A stretch of DNA of 64,000 nt from Actinopolyspora erythraea. GTDB taxonomy: Bacteria > Actinomycetota > Actinomycetes > Mycobacteriales > Pseudonocardiaceae. Positions 1 through 7,420 of the stretch are shown in pieces (position 1 is the first letter of the stretch; each line of letters begins with the position of its first letter). The translations under genes and the position numbers were made by a program. Location: assembly GCF_002263515.1 (NCBI RefSeq), contig NZ_CP022752.1:124001-188000 (forward strand), read 5' to 3'. A model generated the notes under the pieces. It made no database searches. It saw only the letters and a program-made list of their open reading frames with translations, and was not told where the DNA came from.

Positions 1-1
1 G

Positions 2-613
2 CTCAAGCGGGGCGAGTGGCGGGGCGACTTCTACGCCTACCCCGAGACGGGCATCGAGCTGGAGGGCAGCACGGTCGGCCTGGTCGGCTACGGCGCGATC
101 GGCAGCAGGGTCGCCAGGGTGCTGCGCGCCTTCGGCGCCGAGGTGCTGGTGGCCGACCCCTACACCGACCCGGACAAGCTGCGGGCCGACGGGGTGGAGC
201 CGGTCGCGCTGGAGGAGATGCTGCCGCGCTGTTCGGTGGTCAGCCTGCACGCCAGGCTCACCCCGGAGACCAAGCACCTGCTCGACGCCGACCGGCTGGC
301 GCTGCTGCCCGAGGGAGCGGTGCTGGTCAACACCGCGAGGGGCGGGCTGCTCGACTACCGGCCGCTGCCCGGGCTGCTGCGTGACGGCAAGCTGGGCGCG
401 CTGGCGCTGGACGTCTACGACGAGGAACCCCCGCCGCCCGAGTGGCCGCTGCACGGCGCGCCCAACCTCATCACCACCCCGCACCTGGCGGGGGCCACGC
501 GGCAGACCGCGCACCGGGCCGCCGGGATCGTCGCTGCCGAGGTCGGGCGCTACGCGCGCGGCGAGCCGGCCGCGCACCTGGCCAACCCCGACGTCCTGGG
601 GAGCGAGACATGA
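2..613 (+). CDS. D-isomer-specific 2-hydroxyacid dehydrogenase, C-terminal part
   Basis: The gene runs off the left edge, so the N-terminal substrate-domain half is missing. What remains is the NAD-binding Rossmann domain with the glycine motif VGLVGYGAIGSR, followed by the three catalytic landmarks of the family: Arg in NTARGG, Glu in DVYDEEP and His in TTPHLAGAT. The family (PF02826, SerA/phosphoglycerate dehydrogenase-like) reduces or oxidises 2-keto/2-hydroxy acids with NAD(H). The stop codon overlaps the ATG of the next gene (ATGA), so the two are translationally coupled with a sugar kinase; this suggests a role in sugar-acid or polyol catabolism rather than serine synthesis. The actual substrate cannot be read from the sequence. 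Confidence 0.9.
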   Translation, partial: LKRGEWRGDFYAYPETGIELEGSTVGLVGYGAIGSRVARVLRAFGAEVLVADPYTDPDKLRADGVEPVALEEMLPRCSVVSLHARLTPETKHLLDADRLALLPEGAVLVNTARGGLLDYRPLPGLLRDGKLGALALDVYDEEPPPPEWPLHGAPNLITTPHLAGATRQTAHRAAGIVAAEVGRYARGEPAAHLANPDVLGSET

Positions 614-2067
614 TCACCGCGGTCGACATCGGGACTTCGCTGACCAAGGCGGCGGCCTTCGACGACTCGGGTCGCGTGCTGGTCGAGGCGAGCAGGCACT
701 CGCGCCTGGAGCACCACACCGACGGCAGGGTCGAACAGGACCTCGACGACGTCGTGTCCACTGTGGCCGCGGTGGTGCGCGAGGTGGGGGAGCGGACCGG
801 GCAGCGGCCGCGCGCGGTGGCGCTGACCGGGCAGGGTGACGGGCTGTGGCTGCGGGACTCAGCCGGAAGGCCGGTCCGCCGGCCCATCTCGTGGATGGAC
901 GGTCGCGCCGCTCCCGTGGTGAAGCGGTGGCAGCGCGACGGGGTCAGCAGGCAGGTCTACGACCGCACCGGCAACGGGCTGTTCCCCGGTGCGCAGGGCC
1001 CCCTGCTGGCCCACCTCCGCGATCACGAGCCGGAGTCGCTGCGCGAGGCCGCGGTGGCCGGTTACTGCGTCGACTCGGTGCTGCACGTGCTGACCGGTGA
1101 GATCGGCGTGGACGCCTCGGACGCCTCCGTGCCGTTCCTGGACGCCGACACCAGGGAGTACGACGAGCAGGCGCTGCGGGCCTGCGGGCTTGAGGAGTAC
1201 CGGCACCTGCTGCCCGAACCGGCCCGGCCGAGGCAGTTGTTCGAGCTCGGCGCCAACGGTGCCGAACTGCTCGGGTTACCCCGGGGGCTGCCGGTCACGG
1301 CGGGGCCGTTCGACCTGCCCGCCTGCGCCGTGGGCGGTGGGCTGCGCGAGTTCGGCGACGGGCTGCTGATCGTGGGGACCACGCTGGCCTGCCAGGTGCT
1401 GACCGAGGTGGGCAAGCGCCGCTGGCAGGACGAGCCGTCCGGGATGTGGCTGTGCACGCCCGAGGAGGACGAGCTGCTGCACGGCATGCCCGCGATGGTG
1501 GGCACGGCCAGCCTCGACTGGGTGCTGGAGCTGCTCGGGATGGAGATCGGCGACCTGGGTGGTGCGCTGGAGACCAGCCCGCCCGGCGCCAACGACGTCT
1601 CCGCACTGCCGTTCCTGGCTCCGGGCGGGGAGCGCTCGCCGTTCGTGGACCCGCGTGCCAGCGGACAGCTCAGCGGGGTGCGGCTGGGGACCAGCCGCAG
1701 CGACGTGGTGCGAGCGGTCTGCGAGAGCGTCGCCTACGCGGCGCGGCACTGCTTCGAGGCGGCCGGGCTGGACGGCAAGCTGGTGGCCTGCGGCGGTGGC
1801 ACGCGTTCGCACCCCTGGGCGCAGGTGTTCGCCGACGTGCTGGGACAGCCGCTGCACCTGCCGGACGACCCCGGCATGGGTGCCAGAGGGGCGGCCGTGA
1901 CGGCCGCCCGCGCGCTGGGCGACGAGGTGGACTCGGGCGAGTGGACGCTGCCGCTGCGCGAGGTCGAGCCCAACCCGGGGGTGCGTGAGCGCTACGAGGA
2001 CGGCTACCGCCGCTACCGCGAGACCCTGGACAGCATGCGCGAGCTCTGGCGCGACTGGATGGGCTGA
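610..2067 (+). CDS. FGGY-family carbohydrate kinase
   Basis: 485 residues, the usual length for FGGY kinases (xylulokinase, glycerol kinase, erythritol kinase). The N-terminal phosphate-binding motif DIGTSLTKAA lies at residues 5-14, a substrate-loop motif TGQGDGLWL follows at about 76-84, and the second ATPase lobe has AVGGGLREFGDG and the adenosine-binding VACGGGTRSHPW. Such enzymes phosphorylate a sugar or polyol with ATP in the cytoplasm. The ATG overlaps the stop of the upstream dehydrogenase by four bases, so they form one operon, closed by a hairpin 12 nt after the stop. The TGQGDG motif resembles erythritol/pentulose kinases more than glycerol kinase, but the substrate is not established. 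Confidence 0.88.
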   Translation: MITAVDIGTSLTKAAAFDDSGRVLVEASRHSRLEHHTDGRVEQDLDDVVSTVAAVVREVGERTGQRPRAVALTGQGDGLWLRDSAGRPVRRPISWMDGRAAPVVKRWQRDGVSRQVYDRTGNGLFPGAQGPLLAHLRDHEPESLREAAVAGYCVDSVLHVLTGEIGVDASDASVPFLDADTREYDEQALRACGLEEYRHLLPEPARPRQLFELGANGAELLGLPRGLPVTAGPFDLPACAVGGGLREFGDGLLIVGTTLACQVLTEVGKRRWQDEPSGMWLCTPEEDELLHGMPAMVGTASLDWVLELLGMEIGDLGGALETSPPGANDVSALPFLAPGGERSPFVDPRASGQLSGVRLGTSRSDVVRAVCESVAYAARHCFEAAGLDGKLVACGGGTRSHPWAQVFADVLGQPLHLPDDPGMGARGAAVTAARALGDEVDSGEWTLPLREVEPNPGVRERYEDGYRRYRETLDSMRELWRDWMG

Positions 2068-2078
2068 GCCCGTCCGCC

Positions 2079-2108
2079 CGTGGTGGTTTCCGCGCGGAAA
2101 CCACCACG
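2079..2108 (+). terminator. Perfect 15-bp inverted repeat after the kinase gene
   Basis: A 30-nt uninterrupted palindrome (arm CGTGGTGGTTTCCGC and its exact complement) begins 12 nt after the kinase stop codon. There is no T-run, which is common in high-GC actinobacteria, where such hairpins act as I-shaped terminators. It closes the dehydrogenase-kinase operon. Confidence 0.7.
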
Positions 2109-2414
2109 CACCACCGTGCTGGTACTTCGTCGGGTTCGGACGTGCCCGCTCGATGTCGGTCCTGCCAGGGGGAAGTCAGCGGGAGGTAGCGCCGAGCGAG
2201 CCGTCACCGAGGCGAGTCGACGAAGTCCCGGCGAGCCCGTTGCGGAGATCGTCCGAGGGGCGGTACTCCTCGGAACCGACCGGAGGGCTCGCGGCCAGAA
2301 CTGCAGGATCCCTCGTCCGGGCAGGCCGCGGGCTCTCCGCCTCGACCGGGACGCCGGCGAAGAAGTGTCCGGAGTGGACTATGAGCGCCCGCCGCTTCCG
2401 GGGCGCTCCGCCCC
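2109..2414. other. Intergenic region upstream of the SagB-type gene
   Basis: About 300 nt with no convincing gene on either strand. A GAGCGCCC / GGGCGCTC hairpin (2383-2408, 10-nt loop) ends just before the presumed GTG start at 2415, and CACGTGGAA occurs twice (from 2420 and from 2444). No short peptide resembling a RiPP precursor core could be recognised. Confidence 0.4.
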
Positions 2415-3350
2415 GTGTCCCACGTGGAACGAGGCCGGGAGCACGTGGAATTTTCTCCCCGGTTTGCCGAGTTCGCGAAATATGTTTCACTGCGACATGC
2501 GAGTGTTTCCTCGTCGCCTGTCTTTTTCCACTACGCCCCCCAGGACGTCAAGTACCCAGACACGGAGCAGTTGGCGAACACCGTGGTGGGCAGTGAATCC
2601 GATGCTCCCTTCGTGCTGTTCACCGGTTATCCGGAGTCCGACCGGATTCTGCTGCCCCGGCCGCGCTGCCCGGAGCTCGCCACCCCCTACGACGAGGTGC
2701 TGTACGCGCGCCGCACCTGCCGGGGCCACACCGAGGAACCGGTACCGCTCGAGGTGTTGAGCACGCTGCTCGCCACGGTGTTCGCCCCGGTGGACTACAT
2801 CGACTGCGGGCGCTGCGCGCTGTTCCGCCGCACGAGTCCCGCGGGCGGGGCTCGCCAGGAGCTGGACGCCTACGTGGCGATCCGCAACGTCACCGGGGTG
2901 AGGCCGGGGACGTACCACTACAACCTCAGGGAGCACTCGCTGGAACTGCTCTCCGAGGGCTTCACCTCGGAGGAGGCGACCCACTTCTGCGCGGACCAGG
3001 AGTGGGCGCGTGGCGCGGCGTTCCTGGTGGTGCTCAGCGCGGTGGTCGACCGGATGCTGAGCAAGTACCCCACGCCGCGCTCCTACCGCGTGATGCTGCT
3101 CGACGCGGGGCACTTGGGGCAGACCTTCGCGCTGACCGCCACCGCCCTGGGGCTCGGACCAGCGCAGACCGGGGCGTTCCACGACTCGGTCGTCGCGGAG
3201 CGGCTGGGCCTGGACAACATCGGCAGCCCCCCGCTCTACGTGCTGGCGGCCGGGTACCCGGCCCTCGAGCAGACCGCGGCGCCACCGGTGGCCGGGGTGG
3301 AGACCTTCCGGCGCACCGACCTCGGCGGAGTCGCCACGGAGTCCGGCTGA
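2415..3350 (+). CDS. SagB-type nitroreductase-fold dehydrogenase (stand-alone)
   Basis: 311 residues with the SagB/ThcOx signature: an FMN-binding nitroreductase start YARRTCRG (about 96-103) and helix EPVPLEVLSTLLATVF, then RRTSPAGGARQELDAYVAI and the typical GVRPGTYHYNLREHSLELL stretch. SagB enzymes are FMN-dependent azoline oxidases in thiazole/oxazole-modified peptide clusters; stand-alone relatives have unknown substrates. No YcaO cyclodehydratase, precursor peptide or transporter is seen on either side. The GTG at 2415 is the longest plausible start but has no good ribosome-binding site; in-frame GTGs at 2424 and 2445 are alternatives. The family assignment is firm, the function is not. 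Confidence 0.8.
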   Translation: MSHVERGREHVEFSPRFAEFAKYVSLRHASVSSSPVFFHYAPQDVKYPDTEQLANTVVGSESDAPFVLFTGYPESDRILLPRPRCPELATPYDEVLYARRTCRGHTEEPVPLEVLSTLLATVFAPVDYIDCGRCALFRRTSPAGGARQELDAYVAIRNVTGVRPGTYHYNLREHSLELLSEGFTSEEATHFCADQEWARGAAFLVVLSAVVDRMLSKYPTPRSYRVMLLDAGHLGQTFALTATALGLGPAQTGAFHDSVVAERLGLDNIGSPPLYVLAAGYPALEQTAAPPVAGVETFRRTDLGGVATESG

Positions 3351-3492
3351 TCCGGTGGTCCGGTTTCACCTTCGTCCAGGGGACGTTCCCCGGAACTGAC
3401 CGGAAGGATGCGGCCGAAGCGGTCCTTCGGGCGGGGACTCCCGGTACCCGTCGTCGGGGGGGGCGGCCAGTGGGGACAGCGTGGGGTTTTCG

Positions 3493-3927
3493 TCAGACGT
3501 TGGCGCTTTCGGGTGCGGCGTTCGACCTGCCCGACCCGCGCAGCAGCCGATCGACCGAGTAGTTGCCACCGTTGAAGCCGAGGGCGAGCGAGGCGGCGGC
3601 CAGCACGAGCACGTACTCGTACTCGGAGAAGCCCTGGCTGAGGTGTACGAAGAACAGCGCGCCGAGCATGACCACCGCCAGCAGCGTTCCGGCCAGTGGC
3701 AGCGCGACTCCCACGATGAGGGCTATGCCGCCCAGCGTCTCCACCAGCGCCGCGAACCACGCGGACAGGCCGGGAGCGGGGATTCCCATCTGGGCGAACG
3801 AGTCGGCCGTACCGCTGATTCCCCACTGGGTGAGCTTCTGCAGGCCGTGCACGACGAACACGATCCCGAGCACGACACGCCCGAGCAGCAGGGCCAGGTC
3901 GCGGACGGCGGTTGGTAACTGCGGCAC
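3493..3927 (-). CDS. DoxX-family membrane protein
   Basis: 144 residues with four hydrophobic segments (about 12-30, 57-78, 82-100, 104-122) and the DoxX hallmarks GRVVLGIVFVVHGLQKL near the N-terminus and a central ALVETLGGIALIVG. The GTG start is preceded by AGGAGG at good spacing. DoxX proteins are small membrane proteins tied to redox and thiol stress (in mycobacteria, a complex with SodA and SseA). The gene is transcribed away from a MarR-type regulator; the shared control region carries TTCGAA-type palindromes, so repression by that MarR protein is likely. Confidence 0.88.
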   Translation of the reverse strand: MPQLPTAVRDLALLLGRVVLGIVFVVHGLQKLTQWGISGTADSFAQMGIPAPGLSAWFAALVETLGGIALIVGVALPLAGTLLAVVMLGALFFVHLSQGFSEYEYVLVLAAASLALGFNGGNYSVDRLLRGSGRSNAAPESANV

Positions 3928-4004
3928 GGTCTTCCTCCTGTGGATCGGAGCCGGGAGGTCCCGGCCCGGATAGTTCGAATTGAAACCACCGCCAAACTAC
4001 CGGG

Positions 4005-4032
4005 TTGTTCAAATTCGAACAACCGCTATGAT
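4005..4032 (+). promoter_or_regulatory. Promoter with overlapping MarR operator (doxX/marR divergon)
   Basis: TTGTTC (4005-4010) and TATGAT (4027-4032) are a near-consensus -35/-10 pair with a 16-nt spacer. The -10 ends six bases before the regulator's ATG at 4039, so the transcript is probably leaderless. The palindrome TTGTTC-AAATTC-GAACAA (4005-4022) lies over the -35 box, and a related weaker GTTCGAATTGAAAC is at 3973-3986 towards doxX. This is the expected layout of an autorepressing MarR operator. Confidence 0.75.
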
Positions 4033-4038
4033 GGATGC

Positions 4039-4494
4039 ATGACGCAACCAAGGTGGCTGGACTCCGAGGAGAAGGCCGCGTGGAACGCCTTCCTGGAGGT
4101 GAGCCACCGGGTGGAGCGGCGTGTGGAACATCACCTGCGCGAGCAGGAGGGGCTCTCGCACCCCCAGTACGAGATCCTGGTGCGGCTGGCCGACGCGCCG
4201 GAATGGCAGCTGCGGATGACCGAGCTGGCCGAGTCGCTGCTGACCTCCAAGAGCGGCGCCTCGTACCAGATCGGCAAGCTCGAGAAGGCCGGGCTGGTCC
4301 GCCGGAGCTCGTGCCCCGGGGACGACCGCGGGGTGCTCGCCGTGCTGACCGAGGAGGGGATGGCGACGCTGCGCCGGGCCGCCCCCGGCCATGTGGAGCT
4401 GGTCCGCTCCTCCCTGATCGACCTGCTCAGCCGCGAGCAGCTGGCCGCGCTGACCGACGGGCTCGACACGGTGGCGCGCCGCATCGAGGAGTGA
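4039..4494 (+). CDS. MarR-family transcriptional regulator
   Basis: 151 residues. The winged helix-turn-helix occupies about 38-110: LSHPQYEILVRLADAP, the recognition region MTELAESLLTSKSGASYQIGKLEKAGLVRR and the wing CPGDDRGVLAVLTEEG. Flanking helices form the dimer interface. MarR proteins usually repress a divergent gene until a phenolic, oxidising or other small ligand binds. Here the divergent partner is doxX and a palindromic operator covers the promoter. The start chosen is the ATG in frame directly after the -10 element; it has no Shine-Dalgarno, in line with leaderless initiation. Confidence 0.9.
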   Translation: MTQPRWLDSEEKAAWNAFLEVSHRVERRVEHHLREQEGLSHPQYEILVRLADAPEWQLRMTELAESLLTSKSGASYQIGKLEKAGLVRRSSCPGDDRGVLAVLTEEGMATLRRAAPGHVELVRSSLIDLLSREQLAALTDGLDTVARRIEE

Positions 4495-4497
4495 GCT

Positions 4498-4562
4498 GGT
4501 GTGGAACTCCTGGTGTGAAGGTGATTCCGTTGCCGCTCGTTTTCACGTGGGGGTTCCACACC
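4498..4562. terminator. Probable bidirectional terminator between convergent genes
   Basis: GGTGTGGAAC (4498-4507) pairs perfectly with GTTCCACACC (4553-4562), with a smaller GTGAA/TTCAC stem inside. It lies between the stop codons of the plus-strand MarR gene and the minus-strand DUF3558 gene. Confidence 0.5.
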
Positions 4563-4605
4563 GGTCTGCCGGATGCCCGAGAGAGAGGCGAAAGGGATCG
4601 TTGTC

Positions 4606-5217
4606 TCAGTTCGCCGCCGGCCACGAGGGCAGTGACAGCTCCAGGGACTGCTTCGCCAGGTCGCACGGGTTTACTTGTCCGATATCCTTGGTGGGAATAA
4701 ATGTGGATGACAGAACTACCTGTTTTTCATTCGCGGCCATGTACATCGCGCAGCCGGAGCTCTTCGCGGGATCCTCCGTGTTTCCTATAACCGCGGGATA
4801 GCCGGAAATATTCAGTTTCTCAAAGTATCCGTAACTCGATTTGTTGTCGTAGTACTGCTGAATGGTGCGACCAGGGAAAATGGTCAAAGAAACTTCTTTC
4901 GAGTCAGTATTTTCGCCTTTCCAGACGCATAGGTCGGGTAGGTCGGGTTTGATGTCGTTCTGATCCCTTTCTCCGTTGGTGGTTAGGCCCAGTGTGCTGG
5001 CGGCTTCGTTGGTTAGTAGTTCGCAGGGTTCGAGGGCGGCGGGGTTTTTGGGGTTGGTTATTCCGGTTCCGGACCGTGAATCGGACGAGGTCGCGTTGCC
5101 GGTGGTTGTTTCCGCCGGGGAATTGGGTTGTTCTGTTGAATCGCTGGTACAGGCGGCCAGTGCCATGGTCAGGGCGAGGCCGCCCGCGAACAGGGCGCCG
5201 CGGCGTAGTGTGGTCAT
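4606..5217 (-). CDS. DUF3558-type lipoprotein
   Basis: 203 residues. A signal peptide ends in the lipobox LALTMALAAC, with Cys at residue 22, so the mature protein is lipid-anchored outside the membrane. A Thr/Ser/Asn-rich linker follows, then a globular domain with the DUF3558 features: an N-terminal LEPCELLTNEAASTLGL, a central CVWKG and paired cysteines near the end (SGCAMYM, NPCDLAKQ). The function of DUF3558 is unknown; it is common in actinomycetes. The ATG at 5217 was preferred over GTG 5229 because GGGA sits at good distance and the signal peptide starts cleanly. It follows an ESX-like small protein gene by 17 nt. Base composition is noticeably more AT-rich than its neighbours. Confidence 0.75.
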   Translation of the reverse strand: MTTLRRGALFAGGLALTMALAACTSDSTEQPNSPAETTTGNATSSDSRSGTGITNPKNPAALEPCELLTNEAASTLGLTTNGERDQNDIKPDLPDLCVWKGENTDSKEVSLTIFPGRTIQQYYDNKSSYGYFEKLNISGYPAVIGNTEDPAKSSGCAMYMAANEKQVVLSSTFIPTKDIGQVNPCDLAKQSLELSLPSWPAAN

Positions 5218-5234
5218 GACGTTTCCCACGGTGC

Positions 5235-5567
5235 TCAGCTCCGCCTTTCGCTGTCGCGCTGCGCGAGCGACGCGTTGTCGTCGGCGATGCCGTACTCGCG
5301 CAGCAGGGCCTCGTAGGCGGCGATCTTCTCGTCCAGCTTGTTACGAATATCCTCAGCGGCAGCACGAAGTGACCCTTCGGGATCACTCATACGCTTCTGG
5401 AACGCCTCACGTGCCTTGCCGGTGGTCTCGTCGTAGGCGGTCAACTCCCCCGGGCCGATTGTTGTTGAGTTTTCAGCGAGCTCTGCGGCCTCCTCCCGTG
5501 CTTTTCGGAGTTCTTCGACGGCTGCTTTGAGTTTGTCGTGGTCGACGCTGAAACCGTCCTGGCTCAT
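5235..5567 (-). CDS. Small helical protein, ESX/WXG100-like, unknown function
   Basis: 110 residues, almost entirely charged amphipathic helix: DHDKLKAAVEELRKAREEAAELAEN, then AFQKRMSDPEGSLRAAAEDIRNKLDEKIAAYEALLREYG. Length and two-helix layout recall actinobacterial ESX-type small proteins encoded next to DUF3558 lipoproteins, but no WXG motif is present, so that label is tentative. GGAGG sits six bases before the ATG. It is the first gene of a two-gene operon with the lipoprotein gene. Confidence 0.7.
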   Translation of the reverse strand: MSQDGFSVDHDKLKAAVEELRKAREEAAELAENSTTIGPGELTAYDETTGKAREAFQKRMSDPEGSLRAAAEDIRNKLDEKIAAYEALLREYGIADDNASLAQRDSERRS

Positions 5568-5852
5568 GTCTGTTCCTCCCTGTGGGTGCTGTCATGATCC
5601 GAAAACCGGGGCACATCCTGCCGCAGCGGGACACGCCGCGTCAGTGGGATGGACCCACCGGCACTATGACGATCAGCACTCCGAGGTGTTCCGGGAACGC
5701 GCTGTGATCACTCGGATGGCCCAGCGCGGTCGGCACTACTCGCGCATGGGGACACGTGGGGAGCAGCCAACCCGGCGAGGCCACTCCGTTCTGTCGAACG
5801 ATCCGCGACTCCGCTCGAGGCCGTCCGAACCGCGTAGTGCCGGGGCTGCGTG

Positions 5853-5868
5853 GATTTCGCGAGAAATC
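5853..5868. repeat. Short palindromic repeat, copy a (GATTTC-N4-GAAATC)
   Basis: A perfect six-base inverted repeat around GCGA. Related copies occur at 11225-11240 and 22118-22133. It lies 39 nt past the stop of the minus-strand DUF397 gene in the 339-nt gap 5568-5906, in which no other feature was seen. Confidence 0.55.
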
Positions 5869-5906
5869 GCCGCCCCGGCCACGGTGTAGCGGTGTGAGGG
5901 GCGAGC

Positions 5907-6107
5907 TCAGCCCTGGTCGTAGTCGCCGGTCTTGAGCCGGTCCACGAACCCGGCCCAGACCGTGGGAGTGACGGTCAGGATACCGCCCGCCCGGTCCTTG
6001 GTATCGCGAATACCGACGGCCCGGCCGGTTAAGGCGACCTCGACGCACTGGCCGATGTCGTTGGAGTAGCTGGAGGTGCGCCAGTGGGGTGCGGTGTTGT
6101 GTCGCAT
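5907..6107 (-). CDS. DUF397 small protein (partner of the XRE regulator)
   Basis: 66 residues: HWRTSSYSNDIGQCVEVAL, then VGIRDTKDR and a closing VTPTVWAGFVDRLKTGDY, the full DUF397 pattern (PF04149). The ATG overlaps the stop of the preceding XRE gene (ATGA), so both are coupled. In Streptomyces such small acidic proteins are encoded beside WhiJ-type XRE regulators and modulate developmental or antibiotic gene expression; by analogy this protein probably antagonises or tunes the adjacent regulator. Confidence 0.88.
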   Translation of the reverse strand: MRHNTAPHWRTSSYSNDIGQCVEVALTGRAVGIRDTKDRAGGILTVTPTVWAGFVDRLKTGDYDQG

Positions 6108-6964
6108 CAGGTGTGTTCCTCGCGTTTGTCGTTGAGGAGTTTCTTCGATTGTTCCGGAGAGGCGGCGATGGTGCGAAGGTGATTCATAATCTGGGTGTAC
6201 TGGTCGATCTCGGGTTGTTCTTCGAACCAGAGCCCCTTGAGTCGGGTCTCGATGTAGACGACGCCGGGATCGTGCGGCATGGGGAAGTGCAGGATGGTGA
6301 ACGGTCCCGTCAGGGCCGGGTGACCACCGATGGCGACGGGGCAGACTTGCAGAGTGACGTTGGCGAGCTCTGACATGTCCAGCAGTTTGTCCAGTTGCTC
6401 GCGCATGACGGCGGGTTCCGCCACCGGACGGTTGAGAGCCTGTTCGTCGATGACCGTCCAGAGGTGGGTGGGGTTGTCCGAGCGCGTCAGGGCCGCTTGC
6501 CGCCGTACACGGAGATTTACCTGCCGGTCGAGGTCGTGCTCGGTTTGCTGTCCCGCGCGGATGATGGCTTCGGCGTACTCCGATGTTTGCAGCAGTCCCG
6601 GGATCAGTAGCGGGTCGTAGCTTTCGATCCGTGAGGCTCCTTCCTCCAGGCCGAGGTAGAGGTCGAACTGGAGTGGTTCCCTGCTGTGGTCGATGCCGGT
6701 CCACCACGACTTGGTGTTGGCCTGTTCGAGCAGTCCGGCGAAGTGCCGCACCTGATCCTCGGTGCAGTCGTAGTAGCGCAGCAGCTTTTCCAGGAACTCC
6801 AGTCTGGGCAGGTTGCGCTGGCTTTCCACATGGGTGATGCGGCTCTGGGCGCACCGCATATAGCTGGCTACTTGTGCCTGGGTGTATCCGCATGTCTCAC
6901 GCAGCCGTTTGAGCTCGAACGCGATGTAGCGCCGTAGTACGGCGGGCGAGTCAGTAGCGGTCAT
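6107..6964 (-). CDS. WhiJ-like XRE regulator with DUF5753 domain
   Basis: 285 residues. An N-terminal helix-turn-helix (about 10-65: LRRYIAFELKRLRETCGYTQAQVASYM, RITHVESQRNLP) is followed by the C-terminal DUF5753 domain (about 90-275) with the characteristic IESYDPLLIPGLLQTSEYAEAI. WhiJ paralogues in Streptomyces have this architecture and a coupled DUF397 partner, as here. The gene is divergent from a small Cys-motif protein gene at 7103; the AT-rich space between them carries repeats suited to an operator. Confidence 0.9.
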   Translation of the reverse strand: MTATDSPAVLRRYIAFELKRLRETCGYTQAQVASYMRCAQSRITHVESQRNLPRLEFLEKLLRYYDCTEDQVRHFAGLLEQANTKSWWTGIDHSREPLQFDLYLGLEEGASRIESYDPLLIPGLLQTSEYAEAIIRAGQQTEHDLDRQVNLRVRRQAALTRSDNPTHLWTVIDEQALNRPVAEPAVMREQLDKLLDMSELANVTLQVCPVAIGGHPALTGPFTILHFPMPHDPGVVYIETRLKGLWFEEQPEIDQYTQIMNHLRTIAASPEQSKKLLNDKREEHT

Positions 6965-7004
6965 CAGCCTTCCCGGATCGGTCGGAGTCGTTCCTGATCA
7001 TACG

Positions 7005-7076
7005 ACTATCACCCGTACGAGCGATTCACATGTAGCCATCTGTTTGTAATATTCACATACAACAGGTTGTGATAGT
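7005..7076. promoter_or_regulatory. AT-rich divergent control region with paired repeats
   Basis: Between the XRE gene and the small Cys-motif gene. ACTATCAC (7005-7012) is the inverted complement of GTGATAGT (7069-7076), and ATTCACAT occurs as a direct repeat (7024-7031 and 7051-7058). The stretch is far more AT-rich than the rest of the window. It is a probable binding region for the XRE regulator. Confidence 0.5.
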
Positions 7077-7102
7077 GATTATCTGTAAAGTAAGGAGTGT
7101 TC

Positions 7103-7420
7103 GTGGTGCTTGAGGTTCCGTTGTTGGGGTGGGGTTGGTCGGGTCCGGTGGTGTGGTGGAACCCGGTGGGCGGGTTTCGGCACGCGTTCTCCCGGGAGGT
7201 GCGGCCGCGTCCGCAGCAACAACGCGACACCTTGTGCGGGCAGCGGGTCACGTTGATCGATCCGTCCGAGGTGGACTGGCTGGTGCCCACCTGCGACATC
7301 TGCATGAGTACGGCGATCGAGCACGGCCGTGAGCAGGAGCAGCGAGAACAGGAGACCAGCCGCAAGCTCCGCGAACGCTTCGGCCGGGACCGCTTCGGCA
7401 GGGACGGAGGCTCGCTGTGA
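7103..7420 (+). CDS. Small Cys-motif (zinc-finger-like) protein, unknown function
   Basis: 105 residues. GFRHAFSREV is followed by DTLCGQRV, DPSEVDWLVPTCDICM and a Lys/Arg/Glu-rich C-terminal helix. The Cys-Gly and Cys-x-x-Cys pairs could bind one metal ion. The same arrangement (HAF, DTxxCG, PSExDW, PTCxxCM) recurs in the protein at 45057-45305, which is also divergent from an XRE regulator. AAGGAG at 7092-7097 favours GTG 7103 or the adjacent GTG 7106 over GTG 7097. The stop overlaps the GTG of the next gene (GTGA). I do not know a function; a DNA-binding or regulator-binding role is a guess from the context. Confidence 0.75.
   Translation: MVLEVPLLGWGWSGPVVWWNPVGGFRHAFSREVRPRPQQQRDTLCGQRVTLIDPSEVDWLVPTCDICMSTAIEHGREQEQREQETSRKLRERFGRDRFGRDGGSL

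Noticed and set aside
2109..2414. A RiPP precursor peptide gene upstream of the SagB-type gene
   Set aside because: None of the short frames has a ribosome-binding site with a leader plus Cys/Ser/Thr-rich core; frames there look like shadows.
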